DNA of 64,000 nucleotides from contig OZ004581.1 in the NCBI GenBank assembly GCA_963924555.1, positions 3,348,001-3,412,000 of the forward strand, written 5' to 3'. Position numbers and translations under genes: made by a program. Each line of letters starts with the position of its first letter. Positions within the stretch are counted from its first letter, which is position 1. Positions 1 through 9,338 of this stretch are shown in pieces. The stretch is from Crambe crambe (lineage: Eukaryota; Porifera; Demospongiae; Poecilosclerida; Crambeidae). The notes under the pieces are model-generated. The model was not told where the DNA came from and did not search any database. It saw nothing but the letters and a program-made list of their open reading frames with translations.

Positions 1-6
1 TAAGGA

Positions 7-279
7 TTACATTACATCAGGTGTCAAAAAATCGTCAAGCATTTTGCCTGTGATGTTCTCATAATTACCACCTTCACGTGATATAATGGTTTTATTTCCC
101 ACCGTGGCAACAACAGGAACTCCATTCCTTGCCAGTTGAAGCCAAACATAACCTAGGAAATACGACTTGCCCATTCCTGGCGTCCCAGTTACACGAATGG
201 CTTCATTTAGTTGCGTTTTATGTTCTTTAATGACATCGATCCTTTCTTTTATGAGACGATAAAGATCTGATGCTGGCAT
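7..279 (-). CDS. P-loop NTPase fragment, RHS/Crinkler-like
   Basis: A 90-residue open frame starts at an ATG at 279 and ends at a TAA at 7-9. It carries a clear Walker A motif, GTPGMGKS, near residue 32, followed by a helix and a strand (YFLGYVWLQLARNGVPVVA). This is the layout of the N-terminal half of the P-loop domain found in retrotransposon-hot-spot and Crinkler-type proteins. The Walker B half is not in this frame, so this is either a first exon whose continuation lies beyond the window edge or a truncated copy. The family assignment is from recall of the motif context only; a generic AAA/STAND NTPase is also possible. Confidence 0.45.
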   Translation of the reverse strand: MPASDLYRLIKERIDVIKEHKTQLNEAIRVTGTPGMGKSYFLGYVWLQLARNGVPVVATVGNKTIISREGGNYENITGKMLDDFLTPDVM

Positions 280-1060
280 AATTTTTAATAAGCATAATCA
301 TCACATTTCAAAAATAAAATCATGTTCATTTTGAAATGGCTATTATACTCTAGCCTGGCACTCAATTCCATATATATATAGAGCTAGCTTGTTTATCAGT
401 AAAATATCTTTTTAGCATTGAAAAAAATTCACAAGCCATGAACACAATCACAGGAGGTCAAAGGTCAATAATACCAGTGCACATGAGCATTTTTTTTTGA
501 GCATAGAAGAATAGAATATATATTAGCTAATTTTTTGAGCATAATATGCCAAGGCCTTGTAAGGATTCAGCCCTGATCACAGCTTTAGGTAATGACAGTT
601 TTCTCATTGATACAGTTGGTTGGAGTTTGTGGTACACACAACAGTACCACTTAGTACATAGGTCATAGTTTCTACTCTAATAATAAGTAATGGACATCAT
701 TATATGTACAATAGCAATGTTACAAGCATTGGGAGATGTGTTAGCTGTTCTTTGTTGTTATTTGTTGATAATATTGATGCGGTGATGATTTATTCTAACG
801 TTGAGTTATTTAGTAGTGAGTCCAACATATTGTTTGTTACACTTTTTACATGTGATGAGATAGATCAGGTTTTCTGAGTCACAGCTGAAGTTATGCCAAA
901 GGTAGTAGGAACGGCCTGTTTTTGATACTGGACCCAAAATACCCCCAAACTTATCCGAAAGAAAGAAAGAAAGTAGGCAAACCAATTAAAAGGCAATCTA
1001 AAAGGGAAAACAGTGAAAAGATAATGGCAGGTTACCAAAAACTTACCAAGATAAAACTCC
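280..1060. other. Non-coding interval
   Basis: I see no coding signal. A perfect nuclear-receptor DR1 sequence (AGGTCA A AGGTCA) lies at 455-467, and there is a short GAAA tract near 958-972. Confidence 0.6.
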
Positions 1061-1381
1061 TCAAGGGATAGGAGTCAAAGAAGTCGTTGGTGGCAAGGAC
1101 AATAAGGACAATGAGTCCTGTGACGTTGGTGTAGCCATTGCCTTCTCTGGTTCTAGCTGTTTGGATTTTGCTGCTGTATTCCTGGGGTCCCGGGGTTGTT
1201 CGTCACTTGAATCTGCGGTACTTAGGCTTCTGTGTCGTCTGCTCTTGCTCCGTGACGCCCGATGAGTGTTTGACATTACCGAATCTTTGCCTTCCTCTGG
1301 CAGACAAGTCCAACTTCTTTCTTCCGAATGTCACTCCCGTAGGCACAAGTTCAATCCTCGTAACCGCTGCCACCAAATGTT
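1061..1381 (-). mobile_element. Possible LTR-retroelement 5' junction with start of gag
   Basis: Read on the minus strand, the sequence ends a segment with CCCAACA and continues with TTTGGTGGCAGCGG. That resembles the LTR end plus primer-binding region of Ty3-type elements. An ATG at 1276 then opens a 71-residue basic, serine-rich frame. No matching second LTR end was found in the window, so this may be chance resemblance. The call rests only on the shape of the junction. Confidence 0.25.
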
Positions 1382-2250
1382 GGGATTCTATTCTAACGTA
1401 GGGCTAAGCAGCTACTAGCTTTTGATAGAATAATTTGTATGAATCACAACAGTGAGAAAATGAGACATGTATATGATGATAGCTAGTCTCAGTTCTAAAA
1501 ATCAATCAGTCTGTCCACTGTTGCTGAGCTAGCTTCAGAGCTGCTCAAATCAGCAAAAGTCCATAAAAGGTAAAATCAGTGAGTTTGTGGTCTGTGCAGG
1601 TTCTTGCATGCCAATGCCTATAGTTATGTTGGATAAGGCCGGCTCTTGTCCAACAGTATGGTGCACTAGTTGCTGGCCACAACCCTATGCCAAATGTTAG
1701 CACATTGGGCGGGGGTTGTGATTGGGAGAAAAGGGTGGGGCTACGACGGACCATTAATTGATGATATGAAGTGGTTGTTGAGGTGTGCAGGTGACACAGT
1801 GTGGGTGATTACAGCGTCGGGTTCTTAGTCCAGGTTTTATGTTTGGTAGTTGTCCTGCTGTGACATGTATAGAGTAGTTTTCCTGCTGTGACATGTATAG
1901 AGTCGTCTTTGTGCTGTTTGATAGATATCTATAGTCTGATCTTCTGTCACTTGTAACGTACTGTGTGTATTACTTTTTCGATGAATCTGACTGGGTATCC
2001 TCTTTTGATGAGACGTAATTTAAAAAGTTCTTTTGTTTTTTGAAAGTTGATTTCTGTTGAATTGGTTTTTATGTGTGTGTGTATCTGTTGCATCGACTAC
2101 GCAGCCAACAGTGATTAACTTTGGCCTCAATGATGCCTTGACACTCTACTCTCCAGTGTTTAATAATTGTCGATTTATGGATAGGGCCTATTCCAGAGAA
2201 AGCAGCTTCTATATAACCCACACTCCATACAGTGCACAATCTTACATATT
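1382..2250. other. Non-coding interval
   Basis: I see no supported gene here. The short open frames are not backed by splice signals or recognisable domains. Confidence 0.5.
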
Positions 2251-2253
2251 ATG

Positions 2254-2280
2254 CCCCCCCCCCCCCCCCCCCCCCCCCCT
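2254..2280. repeat. Poly-C tract
   Basis: This is an almost uninterrupted C run of about 27 bases, interrupted only by its edges. It is a likely site of assembly or length error and creates artificial polyproline/polyglycine frames on both strands. Confidence 0.9.
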
Positions 2281-2351
2281 CCCATCTGCTGTTTGGGTCC
2301 TCTAGCAACTGTGTTATTGTTGGAAAAGTAGGACTGCCTGATACCATTTGC

Positions 2352-2515
2352 AACCACCATGTAACATGTTTGCAGCCATCAATGCATCATGTGCAACCAT
2401 CATGAAACATGTTTGCAACCATGTACAGCCATCATGTAACATGTTTGCAACTATCGATGCATCATGTGCAACCATCATGTAACATGTTTGCAACCATCCC
2501 ATGTTACATGCAGGT
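2352..2515. repeat. Imperfect tandem repeat
   Basis: Variants of GCAACCATCATGTAACATG recur about five times, with spacer words such as ATCAATGCATCATG. The array leaves an open minus-strand frame of repeated HDG/ANML words that is a by-product of the repeat and not a gene. Confidence 0.75.
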
Positions 2516-4380
2516 ACTAGGTTCTTATTATGCTCAATATGTTTGATGCATGTATGATGCATGTAATAAGAAACGTTAAACGTGCATCAAATATGACCCA
2601 CTTACACTCTCATGATCATACTGAATGTTTACGTTAAATTTGGCATCTCTGAAATAGGTTTCTCCACAATCCAGTTCATTAATGACACACTTGGAGCAAA
2701 ATTGTGTAACAAACTTTTAGTGGTGCCATCAAAGAGTGTATTATCTTTAGTTAATCTTTAATCTTGTAGTATTAAAATAGTATTAAATTAATTGTTTAAT
2801 CTTTAGTTAATGACTGACACGGTGGTGGTGTTTGGTAGTGGTTCCTCTATAGCATACAACTTCGTCTTTCTCAATGCACTCTCGCATTTTCATTGGCTTC
2901 CTCCTTCAGTTCTAAATAACTTATTTTTTTCCATGAGGCACTTCGAGAGTCGACGACTTTCTGATGCCAAAAGCAGCATGTTGGCTTTAAGTTGCTGCTC
3001 TACATGTTCTTCATATATGTTGGCTACAGTGTATGTCAATAATGCTTCCGAGTCAAATATTGGGCTGTCCATTCCAAAGAACGGCCGTGTCCACATCGTT
3101 ACCAGATATATAGAGGTCACTGCCTCCTGAAAAAGGGCAATATTTTTGATGTACCTTTAAGGGGGGCCTATACCATAAAAAATTTAAAAAATTAAAACGT
3201 TCATATCTTCATTATGCTCCCCCCTATAAGCTTGATTTAGATCTCAAAAGAGAGCTCTCTTTGAGAGCTTTCCAATAGTGCACTTAGTTGCAACTTTACA
3301 CCACCACCCCCTCATATTAATCCGTTTTTTTTTGTTTTTTTTTACATACTGTTTCAGGCTAGATTGTTATTATTGTTACTGACAAATGACGAAATGAGAT
3401 GTTACTAAAGTACAAACCCTTTGCACTGTGCAGTAAGCTTATATAGTACATGGCTATGATTCACTACAAAATCTAAGCATGTTCTTCTAACCTTCAATTG
3501 CTGGTTGGATGAAAGGGATGTGGCACCACACATCTGCACACGCACTATTCAAGGGGCAGGGCAAGCTACTATTGTGGGTGTGCATTATTTGGAATGTCAC
3601 CGGATAGGTAGAAGCTGGCTGTTTGCAGCTAAAATGCAGCTAGAGAGTGTTGCCTACTTGTGCTAGTGTCCATCTCAAGGGTTAAAGAATCTCCAGGTGT
3701 GTGACACGTACACACACACACAGTGTATGTCAAAAATACAATAGGATTTTAGTACACACATGCCCACCTTAGGAGTACCAGTGTTGGGTACTTGACCAGC
3801 ATCTTGCTCTGTGACAGTACCTTTACTTCTAGCGCGTGCTCTAATAAGAAAACGATGGGAGTTTATAAAACATTACAACCAACTTTAGGAGTGCTGCTTC
3901 TTTTCATGGCAGATTTCCCTCTACCCTTCTGCATGCACCGTATGATGCTAGTGGCTTAGATCTCCATCAATAAGCTCACCCGCCAACCTTTGCAGTGGGT
4001 ATGACTTTACAAGCTTTCTTCATATTGATACCCTCAGTAGCAAAGTGCACCTCCAGATTCCCAAATAGTGGTCGACACTAACAGTACACTGGAAACCAGT
4101 TGCTGGCAGACACAGTGCATCAACCGCTACAAGACTAGACGAAGTTGGTAGGAGTATCACAAGACTCAAGATTTTTGAATGATTTTCACGACATACGAGA
4201 AAAATCTTCAAACATAGTGCTTGTGTCGTCATCTGAGAGGCTACAAACTAACTAGAACAGAATTTGACTACTTTACGTACATCTGCAGATATTAATTTTT
4301 TCTGTTTTCTTCAATTCTCTTTAATTGCTTAATTTCATATGAACTATATAAGACCCCTAGGAGATACAGAATTTCAAAAG
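2516..4380. other. Non-coding interval
   Basis: Several short open frames occur (for example 2810-3130 plus) but none shows a known domain or convincing splice sites. A purine-rich AT block (3160-3350) resembles decayed repeat DNA. Confidence 0.45.
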
Positions 4381-4381
4381 T

Positions 4382-5625
4382 TTATAGCATATAACATAAC
4401 AAGCTATCCAGTTCATCTGCCTCTTCAAAAGTAGTGTCGCTGTCAATATCAGATTCTGAACTCTCTTTGGCTTGTAAAATAAATTTCCTTGTAAAATCTG
4501 GATTTTTCAACACTGACAACCGACACAACACCACCTTCAACGCTTCAAATGCTTGCTCACACTCCTTTGTCCAACAGATCTTGTCAGGTAAGTTTTTCTT
4601 TATCAAATCTTACAGTGGTGCTGCTATTGTAGCATAGTTCCCAATGAACCGCCTATAATAGCCTGTCAAACCCGAAAATTCCCTAACCTGTTTCTTAATC
4701 AATGGTACTGGAAATTCCTTGATTGCTCTCAATTTCTCTGGATCTGGCCTAACCTGGCCATTTCCAACAATATGCCCCAAATAATAACATTCTTTCATTC
4801 CAAATTGACACTTCGTAGGTTTCACTGTGAGACCATTTTCCCCTTTAATCGAAGCAGCACGTTGAATACTTACAGGAATCCACACAAGGGAACAGTCCCA
4901 CGCAGGCAAACAGAGCAACAGCAGGCAGAAGCAGGAATCCACACAAGGGAACAGTCCCACGCAGGCAAACAGAGCAACAGCAGGCAGAAGCAGGAATCCA
5001 CACAAGGGAACAGTCCCACGCAGGCAAACAGAGCAACAGCAGGCAGAAGCAGGAATCCACACAAGGGAACAGTCCCACGCAGGCAAACAGAGCAACAGCA
5101 GGCAGAAGCAGGAATCCACACAAGGGAACAGTCCCACGCAGGCAAACAGAGCAACAGCAGGCAGAAGCAGGAATCCACACAAGGGAACAGTCCCACACAG
5201 GCAAACAGAGCAACAGCAGGCAGAAGCAGGAATCCACACAAGGGAACAGTCCTACGCAGGCAAACAGAGCAATTCCCTCACATGTTGTACATGATCTGGC
5301 TACATCTCACTAAGTATCACAATATCATCCAAGTATACTCCTGTAAACTGTTCTAATCCCCTGATCAGCCTGTCCATCATCCGCTGAGATGTGGCTGGTG
5401 CACCACTCAAACCAAAAGGCATGACTGTAAATTGAAACAGCCCAGTTGGAGTGGTGAAAGCTGTCTTTGCCTTATCCTGCTCTTTCATAGGTACTTGCCA
5501 GTATCCCTTTGATAAATCCAGTATTGTGATATACTTGGCTTTTCCTAGCCTAATTCGTCTGTCCTAGGCATAGGATATGCATCTACTTGAGTTGCTGCAT
5601 TTAATTGCTTAATGACATCTTGTGA
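4382..5625 (-). pseudogene. Ty3/gypsy pol fragment (reverse transcriptase to RNase H start)
   Basis: Minus-strand frames give, in order, the RT motif A region (LDLSKGYWQVP, about 5500-5545), the motif B region with VMPFGLSGAP, and the motif C YLDD box (5300-5488). After the 59-bp array come the RT thumb (GLTVKPTKCQFG, YYLGHIVG), the connection (EFSGLTGYYRRFIGNYA) and the RNase H lead-in (WTKECEQAFEALK, 4382-4606). The order is that of Ty3/gypsy pol, which copies RNA into DNA for retrotransposition. The copy is dead: frames change repeatedly, stops interrupt motif A, and a satellite array replaces the segment between motif C and the thumb. No LTRs were identified. Confidence 0.9.
4873..5273. 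repeat. 59-bp tandem array inside the RT relic
   Basis: The word CAGGAATCCACACAAGGG begins at 4873, 4932, 4991, 5050, 5109, 5168 and 5227, an exact 59-base period. There are six full units plus a partial last one, with only two or three substitutions among them. Because 59 is not a multiple of three the reading frame rotates each unit, yet all three minus frames and one plus frame stay open across the array. The unit shares the words CAGTCCCA and GCAGGCAAACAG with the dispersed repeat at 7345-7390. Confidence 0.97.
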
Positions 5626-6290
5626 CACTGAATAACCCATAATGGGTATTAAAGTTGGTTGTCCAATGTAAGATGCAAAATCTATCGAATGACTAATCTG
5701 GGAATGCTACAAAATGGTACGGCTTTTCGATAACATCTCTATGAATGTATAGTCAGTCATACTGGATAATGCAGTCATAGCTAACGCCTTTAGTTCACTT
5801 TTGAAGTTGGACACACTCACAATTCTCAGGGAAGACTTAAAACGAAAATTGGAGTCTTCCCACTCTAGAATAACTTATAACAGGACTCTTCCTTAGTTCA
5901 TTCTTTTTTGCTATTTTCTTGTCATTGACAACATTGTCTAGTTCGCTTGCAGGCAGGACGTATCCTTCAAGCTTGTCAGCAGGTAGTGTCGACAATCAAG
6001 ATGGAGGCAAGGTACAACTCCGCCAGGGATCTTATGCTATCAATGCTGTTGTTCTCCTGCAGTTGAAACAGCTCCACCGTTTGTTCCTGTTGTTTCCTAA
6101 CAAGGATCCGACAGTAAATGTGATCAGGGTTTATTGTCCACCCTAGCATGAACTTCTGGTTTGATCGCCATAACCCCAGCATCTGCTCTAGATCTTGAAA
6201 GTTTGCAGAGTCAAGGGTTGATTTTAGCTCCCCAGATGATACATAAAGGTTGAAACATCTGAAGAGTGCTTGATTTGTGAACAAACAAAC
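5626..6290. other. Unassigned interval
   Basis: A 102-residue minus frame (5976-6284) is open but has no recognisable domain. I do not call it a gene. Nothing else is evident. Confidence 0.4.
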
Positions 6291-6299
6291 CTGGACTTA

Positions 6300-6580
6300 G
6301 CAACCCTGGTGTCACGCTTGTTGAGTGAGATTATTGTGACCATACTTGATCCGGCCTGTGTGTCCTTGTCACCTATAGTGCCGGAGCCACCCGAGGTGGA
6401 CTCGAAATGGGCACAAGTGGAGATTCAGACTCTGGTGACGAGGATGTGCCTATCACACCTGAAAGGCCTCCACTCTTCACCTCTGAGGAACTAGGGGTCA
6501 TCCAACACTTTCTAGAGCAAGCATGGGCACACTATCGGGCAAGTTTTTCATGGACCACCTAGCCACGTACCTTAGGTTTG
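6300..6580. repeat. Rearranged copy of the 13.5-13.9 kb repeat gene, part inverted
   Basis: Bases 6300-6422 match 13507-13640 in the same orientation. Bases 6423-6540 match 13740-13845 in the opposite orientation, followed by a match to about 13655-13690, also inverted. The homology resumes in direct orientation at about 6783. The copy therefore carries an internal inversion of about 155 bases with a small deletion. Confidence 0.85.
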
Positions 6581-6766
6581 CTTTTCTTTCTCCCAGGTGT
6601 ATATTGCTTCAAGGAAGAGTTGAGCCAGCTTGTCTTTATCATCCACTGTTAATCCTGCCCCTACAGCAAGTTTGACTTCAACCACAATATAGGTTACTCT
6701 ATTGAAAACCTTATAGATTGAATAGTCTGCTTCCTCATTCTCCCTACTGTCTAACTCATCCATCAC
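6572..6766 (-). CDS. Short frame with nuclease-like VVEVK word, unassigned
   Basis: This is a 64-residue frame containing YIVVEVKLAVG and then KLAQLFLEAIYTWEKEKQ. A hydrophobic strand ending in EVK is seen in PD-(D/E)XK nuclease-like domains, some of which occur in Crinkler-type proteins, but one strand is too little to prove it. The frame occupies sequence with no counterpart in the 13.5 kb copy, so it may be an insertion or an exon of a different gene. Treat it as a possible exon fragment. Confidence 0.25.
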   Translation of the reverse strand: MMDELDSRENEEADYSIYKVFNRVTYIVVEVKLAVGAGLTVDDKDKLAQLFLEAIYTWEKEKQT

Positions 6767-7230
6767 AATCGGAAAGATCTCAAATTTGCAATGTCGCCAG
6801 GCCCGACATCGTGAACAAACGTTGGTTTGGTGGATGACATTAGCCTTGTTAAATTACTTAATAACGCTTTAGCTCGACGAATGTCGATACAATTAGCCTT
6901 GGAGCATGTGATGAGGGATGGGTTCTCATGAATGGAAATGGAGGGATCGTTAAACATGATACTGATGTCCATCCAAGATCTTAGAATGGTGGGGCCAGTA
7001 AACTTGAGCCTCAATTCTCCTTCCAGAGGTTGATGACTTTTGTTGTTGTCGTTAAATTGGTGGACAGTATGAGTACCTTTAATTGGAGTAGTCAACATCA
7101 GTTGAGTCAAATATGAGGCGGTTCCAACCGAGCATGTTGGGATAGGGCACCCCAGTAGTCCCATGAAATGAGTCAGCTGTGTGAGGTGTCTGGATGACAG
7201 TACCTGTAAGGGTGTGCAAAAGGAAAGGTG
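6763..7230 (-). pseudogene. Unrecognised repeat gene, copy 1 (frameshifted)
   Basis: The translated segment containing GPTILRSWMDISIMFN and ANCIDIRRAKALLSNLTRL is nearly the same as in the copy at 13446-14252. Copy 1 differs by a one-base loss after the Asp-Tyr-Ser-Asn codons (TCCAATTAAAGG against TCCAATTTAAAGG in copy 2) and an extra ATTTA about 20 bases further on. These put the upstream part in another frame. The polar, charged composition suggests an intracellular protein. I do not recognise the family. Its presence in two rearranged copies 7 kb apart points to a mobile or locally duplicated origin. Confidence 0.6.
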
Positions 7231-7291
7231 GTAGTTTTAATGTGTGGTGGTGTAAGACATGGTGGTGAATGTGGAGTATGTATGTGAGTAC

Positions 7292-7335
7292 CTTTTCGAT
7301 GGTGGAGGTTGGTTATCTTCAGGTGATGTGGACAT
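7292..7335 (-). CDS. First exon MSTSPEDNQPPPSK(R), copy 1
   Basis: ATG at 7335 opens a 14-codon frame plus two bases, ending in AAAAG followed by GTACTC, a fair splice donor. An almost identical exon with its upstream sequence occurs at 18532-18575. Identity begins about 55 bases upstream of the ATG and ends at the donor, after which the loci differ. The match therefore looks like a promoter plus first exon attached to two different bodies. Confidence 0.55.
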
Positions 7336-7460
7336 GGTAGGAGCAGTCCCACAGCAGGCAGCAGGCAAACAGGAGCAGGAAGGAGGACTGACAGCTATTA
7401 CACAATAAAAATATTTCAATCAAGGCAATAAATCTCAAAACTGACAGGTTTTGAATGTAA
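7336..7460. repeat. Dispersed repeat with GCAGGCAGCAGGCAAACAGG
   Basis: The same segment, with ACTGACAGCTATTACACAATAAAA after it, recurs at about 8075-8260, 18576-18625 and 20336-20725. In the two first-exon loci it lies immediately upstream of the ATG on the minus strand. Confidence 0.85.
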
Positions 7461-7739
7461 CAATGCAGAGAGAGAGTCAGTTCAGAATAACATATCGACT
7501 GAAGAAATCATCAAAATACGACAGTGAAGGTACGACAGGATAAGAGAATAGACAGCATGTAAGTAACAATGCAGAGAGTGAGTCAGTTCAGAATAACATA
7601 CTTGCTAAAATTAAGCATTAAAATATGACATCTCTTGTTGCTAGTGGACAGCAGGTCCATCAACGAATGCATAGTTACCACATAGTTAAGGGCAGTAAAT
7701 TGTGACTGCTAAGATAATTTATAATGACAGAGTGATGCA

Positions 7740-8060
7740 TTAAAAAGTAATGGTCTCTGGATTTAAAAGCATATCCTTTACTATTGGCATATATTTTTCT
7801 AATAGTACAGTTTGTTTGCCTTTAAAAAATTTTGTTGTTCTTTTAATGAAGTCCATTTCCAACCTGTATGGATACACTGAAATACCATTCTTGATAACCC
7901 TGAGGTACCCAAATATACATGCCCTGTTGAAAAATTTCCCATAAAGTACAGCTTTAAGTTCAAGCTCAGTAGCTTTGACCAACATAGATGATATGGTCTG
8001 GAATTCTCCCCGATCACTATCCATGGACAGTTTGTCCTCTGCGCCCAAACCAAACAGCAC
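7740..8060 (-). CDS. Unrecognised exon-like frame
   Basis: This 106-residue frame ends in a TGA before 7740 and begins near a CTACAG acceptor at about 8061-8066. It has a plausible folded-domain composition (LEMDFIKRTTKFF, EKYMPIVKDMLL) but no family I recognise. It is interrupted upstream by the dispersed repeat at 8064-8264, which supplies the acceptor-like sequence. It may be the last exon of a gene whose upstream exon is 8475-8657. Confidence 0.35.
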   Translation of the reverse strand: MLFGLGAEDKLSMDSDRGEFQTISSMLVKATELELKAVLYGKFFNRACIFGYLRVIKNGISVYPYRLEMDFIKRTTKFFKGKQTVLLEKYMPIVKDMLLNPETITF

Positions 8061-8063
8061 TGT

Positions 8064-8264
8064 AGCTTGTTCTATCTAGCAGGCAGCAGGCAAACAGGAG
8101 CGGGAGGAAGACTGACAGCCATTATACAATAAAATATTTCAATTCTCAAGAGTAGCTAGCAATAAATCTCAAATGTGACCGGTTTTGACAGCCAAGGAAC
8201 AGCCATCATTACACAATAAAACTTTTAAACCTTTTAAAATGACAACAAAGGTGTTTAAGCTAAC
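8064..8264. repeat. 200-bp dispersed repeat, near-identical to 20525-20724
   Basis: From TTGTTCTATCTAG through GGTGTTTAAGCTAA the two loci differ at only a few positions. The unit contains two ACAATAAAA words and the GCAGGCAAACA core. It has no coding capacity. Confidence 0.9.
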
Positions 8265-8474
8265 ATGAAGAAGGCAACAGGTCGACAGCAAGCAAATAGG
8301 CAACATTTATCATGACTTCCACCTCAAGTTTACGAGGTTCATTAGGAGTGGGTTGAGGAAAGTAATTGTGTACATCTATAGAAAGTATTCTTCATGAGCT
8401 TTAGGAATTCCTCCTTCAGCCCATCAGGTCTGGTGCTAGGGTCATCAAGTAATGTAGGAGGGAAGTCATACACT

Positions 8475-8657
8475 TCATTGAATCGCAGTCCCAAACTTGA
8501 GCCCATCTCTTGCAGTGATATGTTTTAAGCGAAATACTACATTGCTGAATGCAACATCTATACTGAACATTTTATTCACTCTGTACAACTTAAATGGAAT
8601 GTTCTCCAGCTGTTCTAGCACTCTTCCATTCAAAGTAGTCATCAGGACCTGCACCAC
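8475..8657 (-). CDS. Unrecognised exon-like frame
   Basis: A 60-residue frame (NGRVLEQLENIPFKLYRV; VAFSNVVFRLKHITARDG) looks protein-like but is too short to classify. It lies upstream, on the minus strand, of the frame at 7740-8060 and could belong to the same broken gene. Confidence 0.25.
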   Translation of the reverse strand: MVQVLMTTLNGRVLEQLENIPFKLYRVNKMFSIDVAFSNVVFRLKHITARDGLKFGTAIQ

Positions 8658-8659
8658 AA

Positions 8660-9085
8660 GTCAATGATTATTTAGCATACACACAAAATTTAATAGCCAT
8701 ACTCTGAGCATTTCACTAACTAGTCACTTTGACTTGTATTAATGGAATAGTCAAGTAGCAAGGGTTATCCACAACAAACTTGGAGGAAGAAAAAGGTCTC
8801 TTATTCACCTAGGCAATAGAGCATACTGGAAAATACAGTCCCCTCAGTATGAGGGAGCGATGGGTTTGCACTTCAGTGCTTTTCATGTCTACATTTGCTA
8901 ATGTAGAAAACTCCTTTTATCGAGAGATCATGCACGCTCAATATCTGGCGTAGCCAAAATAAACCATTCCTTACAAAGTCATCACAGAATAGGTCCAACA
9001 AAGGAGGTTGAGGCATGCAGGTTCTCATAAACTTTAGAAAATAGCTAGGTATGAATTGAGCAATCTGATTGGTCACTTGCAGGGC
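8660..9085. other. Interval with no supported gene
   Basis: A 67-residue minus frame (8873-9076) is open but unsupported. No repeat was recognised. Confidence 0.4.
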
Positions 9086-9110
9086 ACTATATCCAGTAGT
9101 GACTCAGAGG

Positions 9111-9185
9111 AGGGCACTACATATAGATGCCCTGCCTCTCAGGGCATAGGGCATCTATATATAGTGCCCTGCCTCTCAGGGCATA
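9111..9185. repeat. Inverted repeat downstream of the Crypton gene
   Basis: Arm 9111-9133 (AGGGCACTACATATAGATG...) pairs with 9148-9170. The word GCCCTGCCTCTCAGGGCATA is also directly repeated at 9129-9148 and 9166-9185. The structure begins about 155 bases beyond the recombinase stop codon and may mark or lie near an element end. Confidence 0.85.
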
Positions 9186-9338
9186 GCGTTGTCATAGTAA
9201 TTCAATATTATTTTGGCCTTTGGTGTTTATATCAAGATATTATTACTAATAAAGATGAACAAGAGTTGGAGTTTGAAGATAATGTTTCTGGTAAGCTTTT
9301 CAGTATGTATGTATAGTTGCTTGGTAAGTTACTGTTGG

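Noticed and set aside
2057..2360. Polyproline and polyglycine frames at the C run
   Set aside because: They are homopolymer artefacts with no domain or splice support.
2810..3130. Overlapping 106- and 76-residue frames on both strands
   Set aside because: No known domain; both strands are equally open, with no splice or repeat evidence.
4873..5273. CRISPR-like regular repeat
   Set aside because: The units are contiguous with no unique spacers, in a eukaryotic transposon relic.
4610..5356. Long Cys/Leu-rich frames (up to 209 residues) on both strands
   Set aside because: They are translations of the 59-bp satellite in rotating frames, joined to genuine RT sequence only at one end; they are not a secreted Cys-rich protein.
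5976..6284. 102-residue minus frame with QEQTVELFQLQENN
   Set aside because: It is open, but no family, splice signals or paralogous copy in the window supports it.
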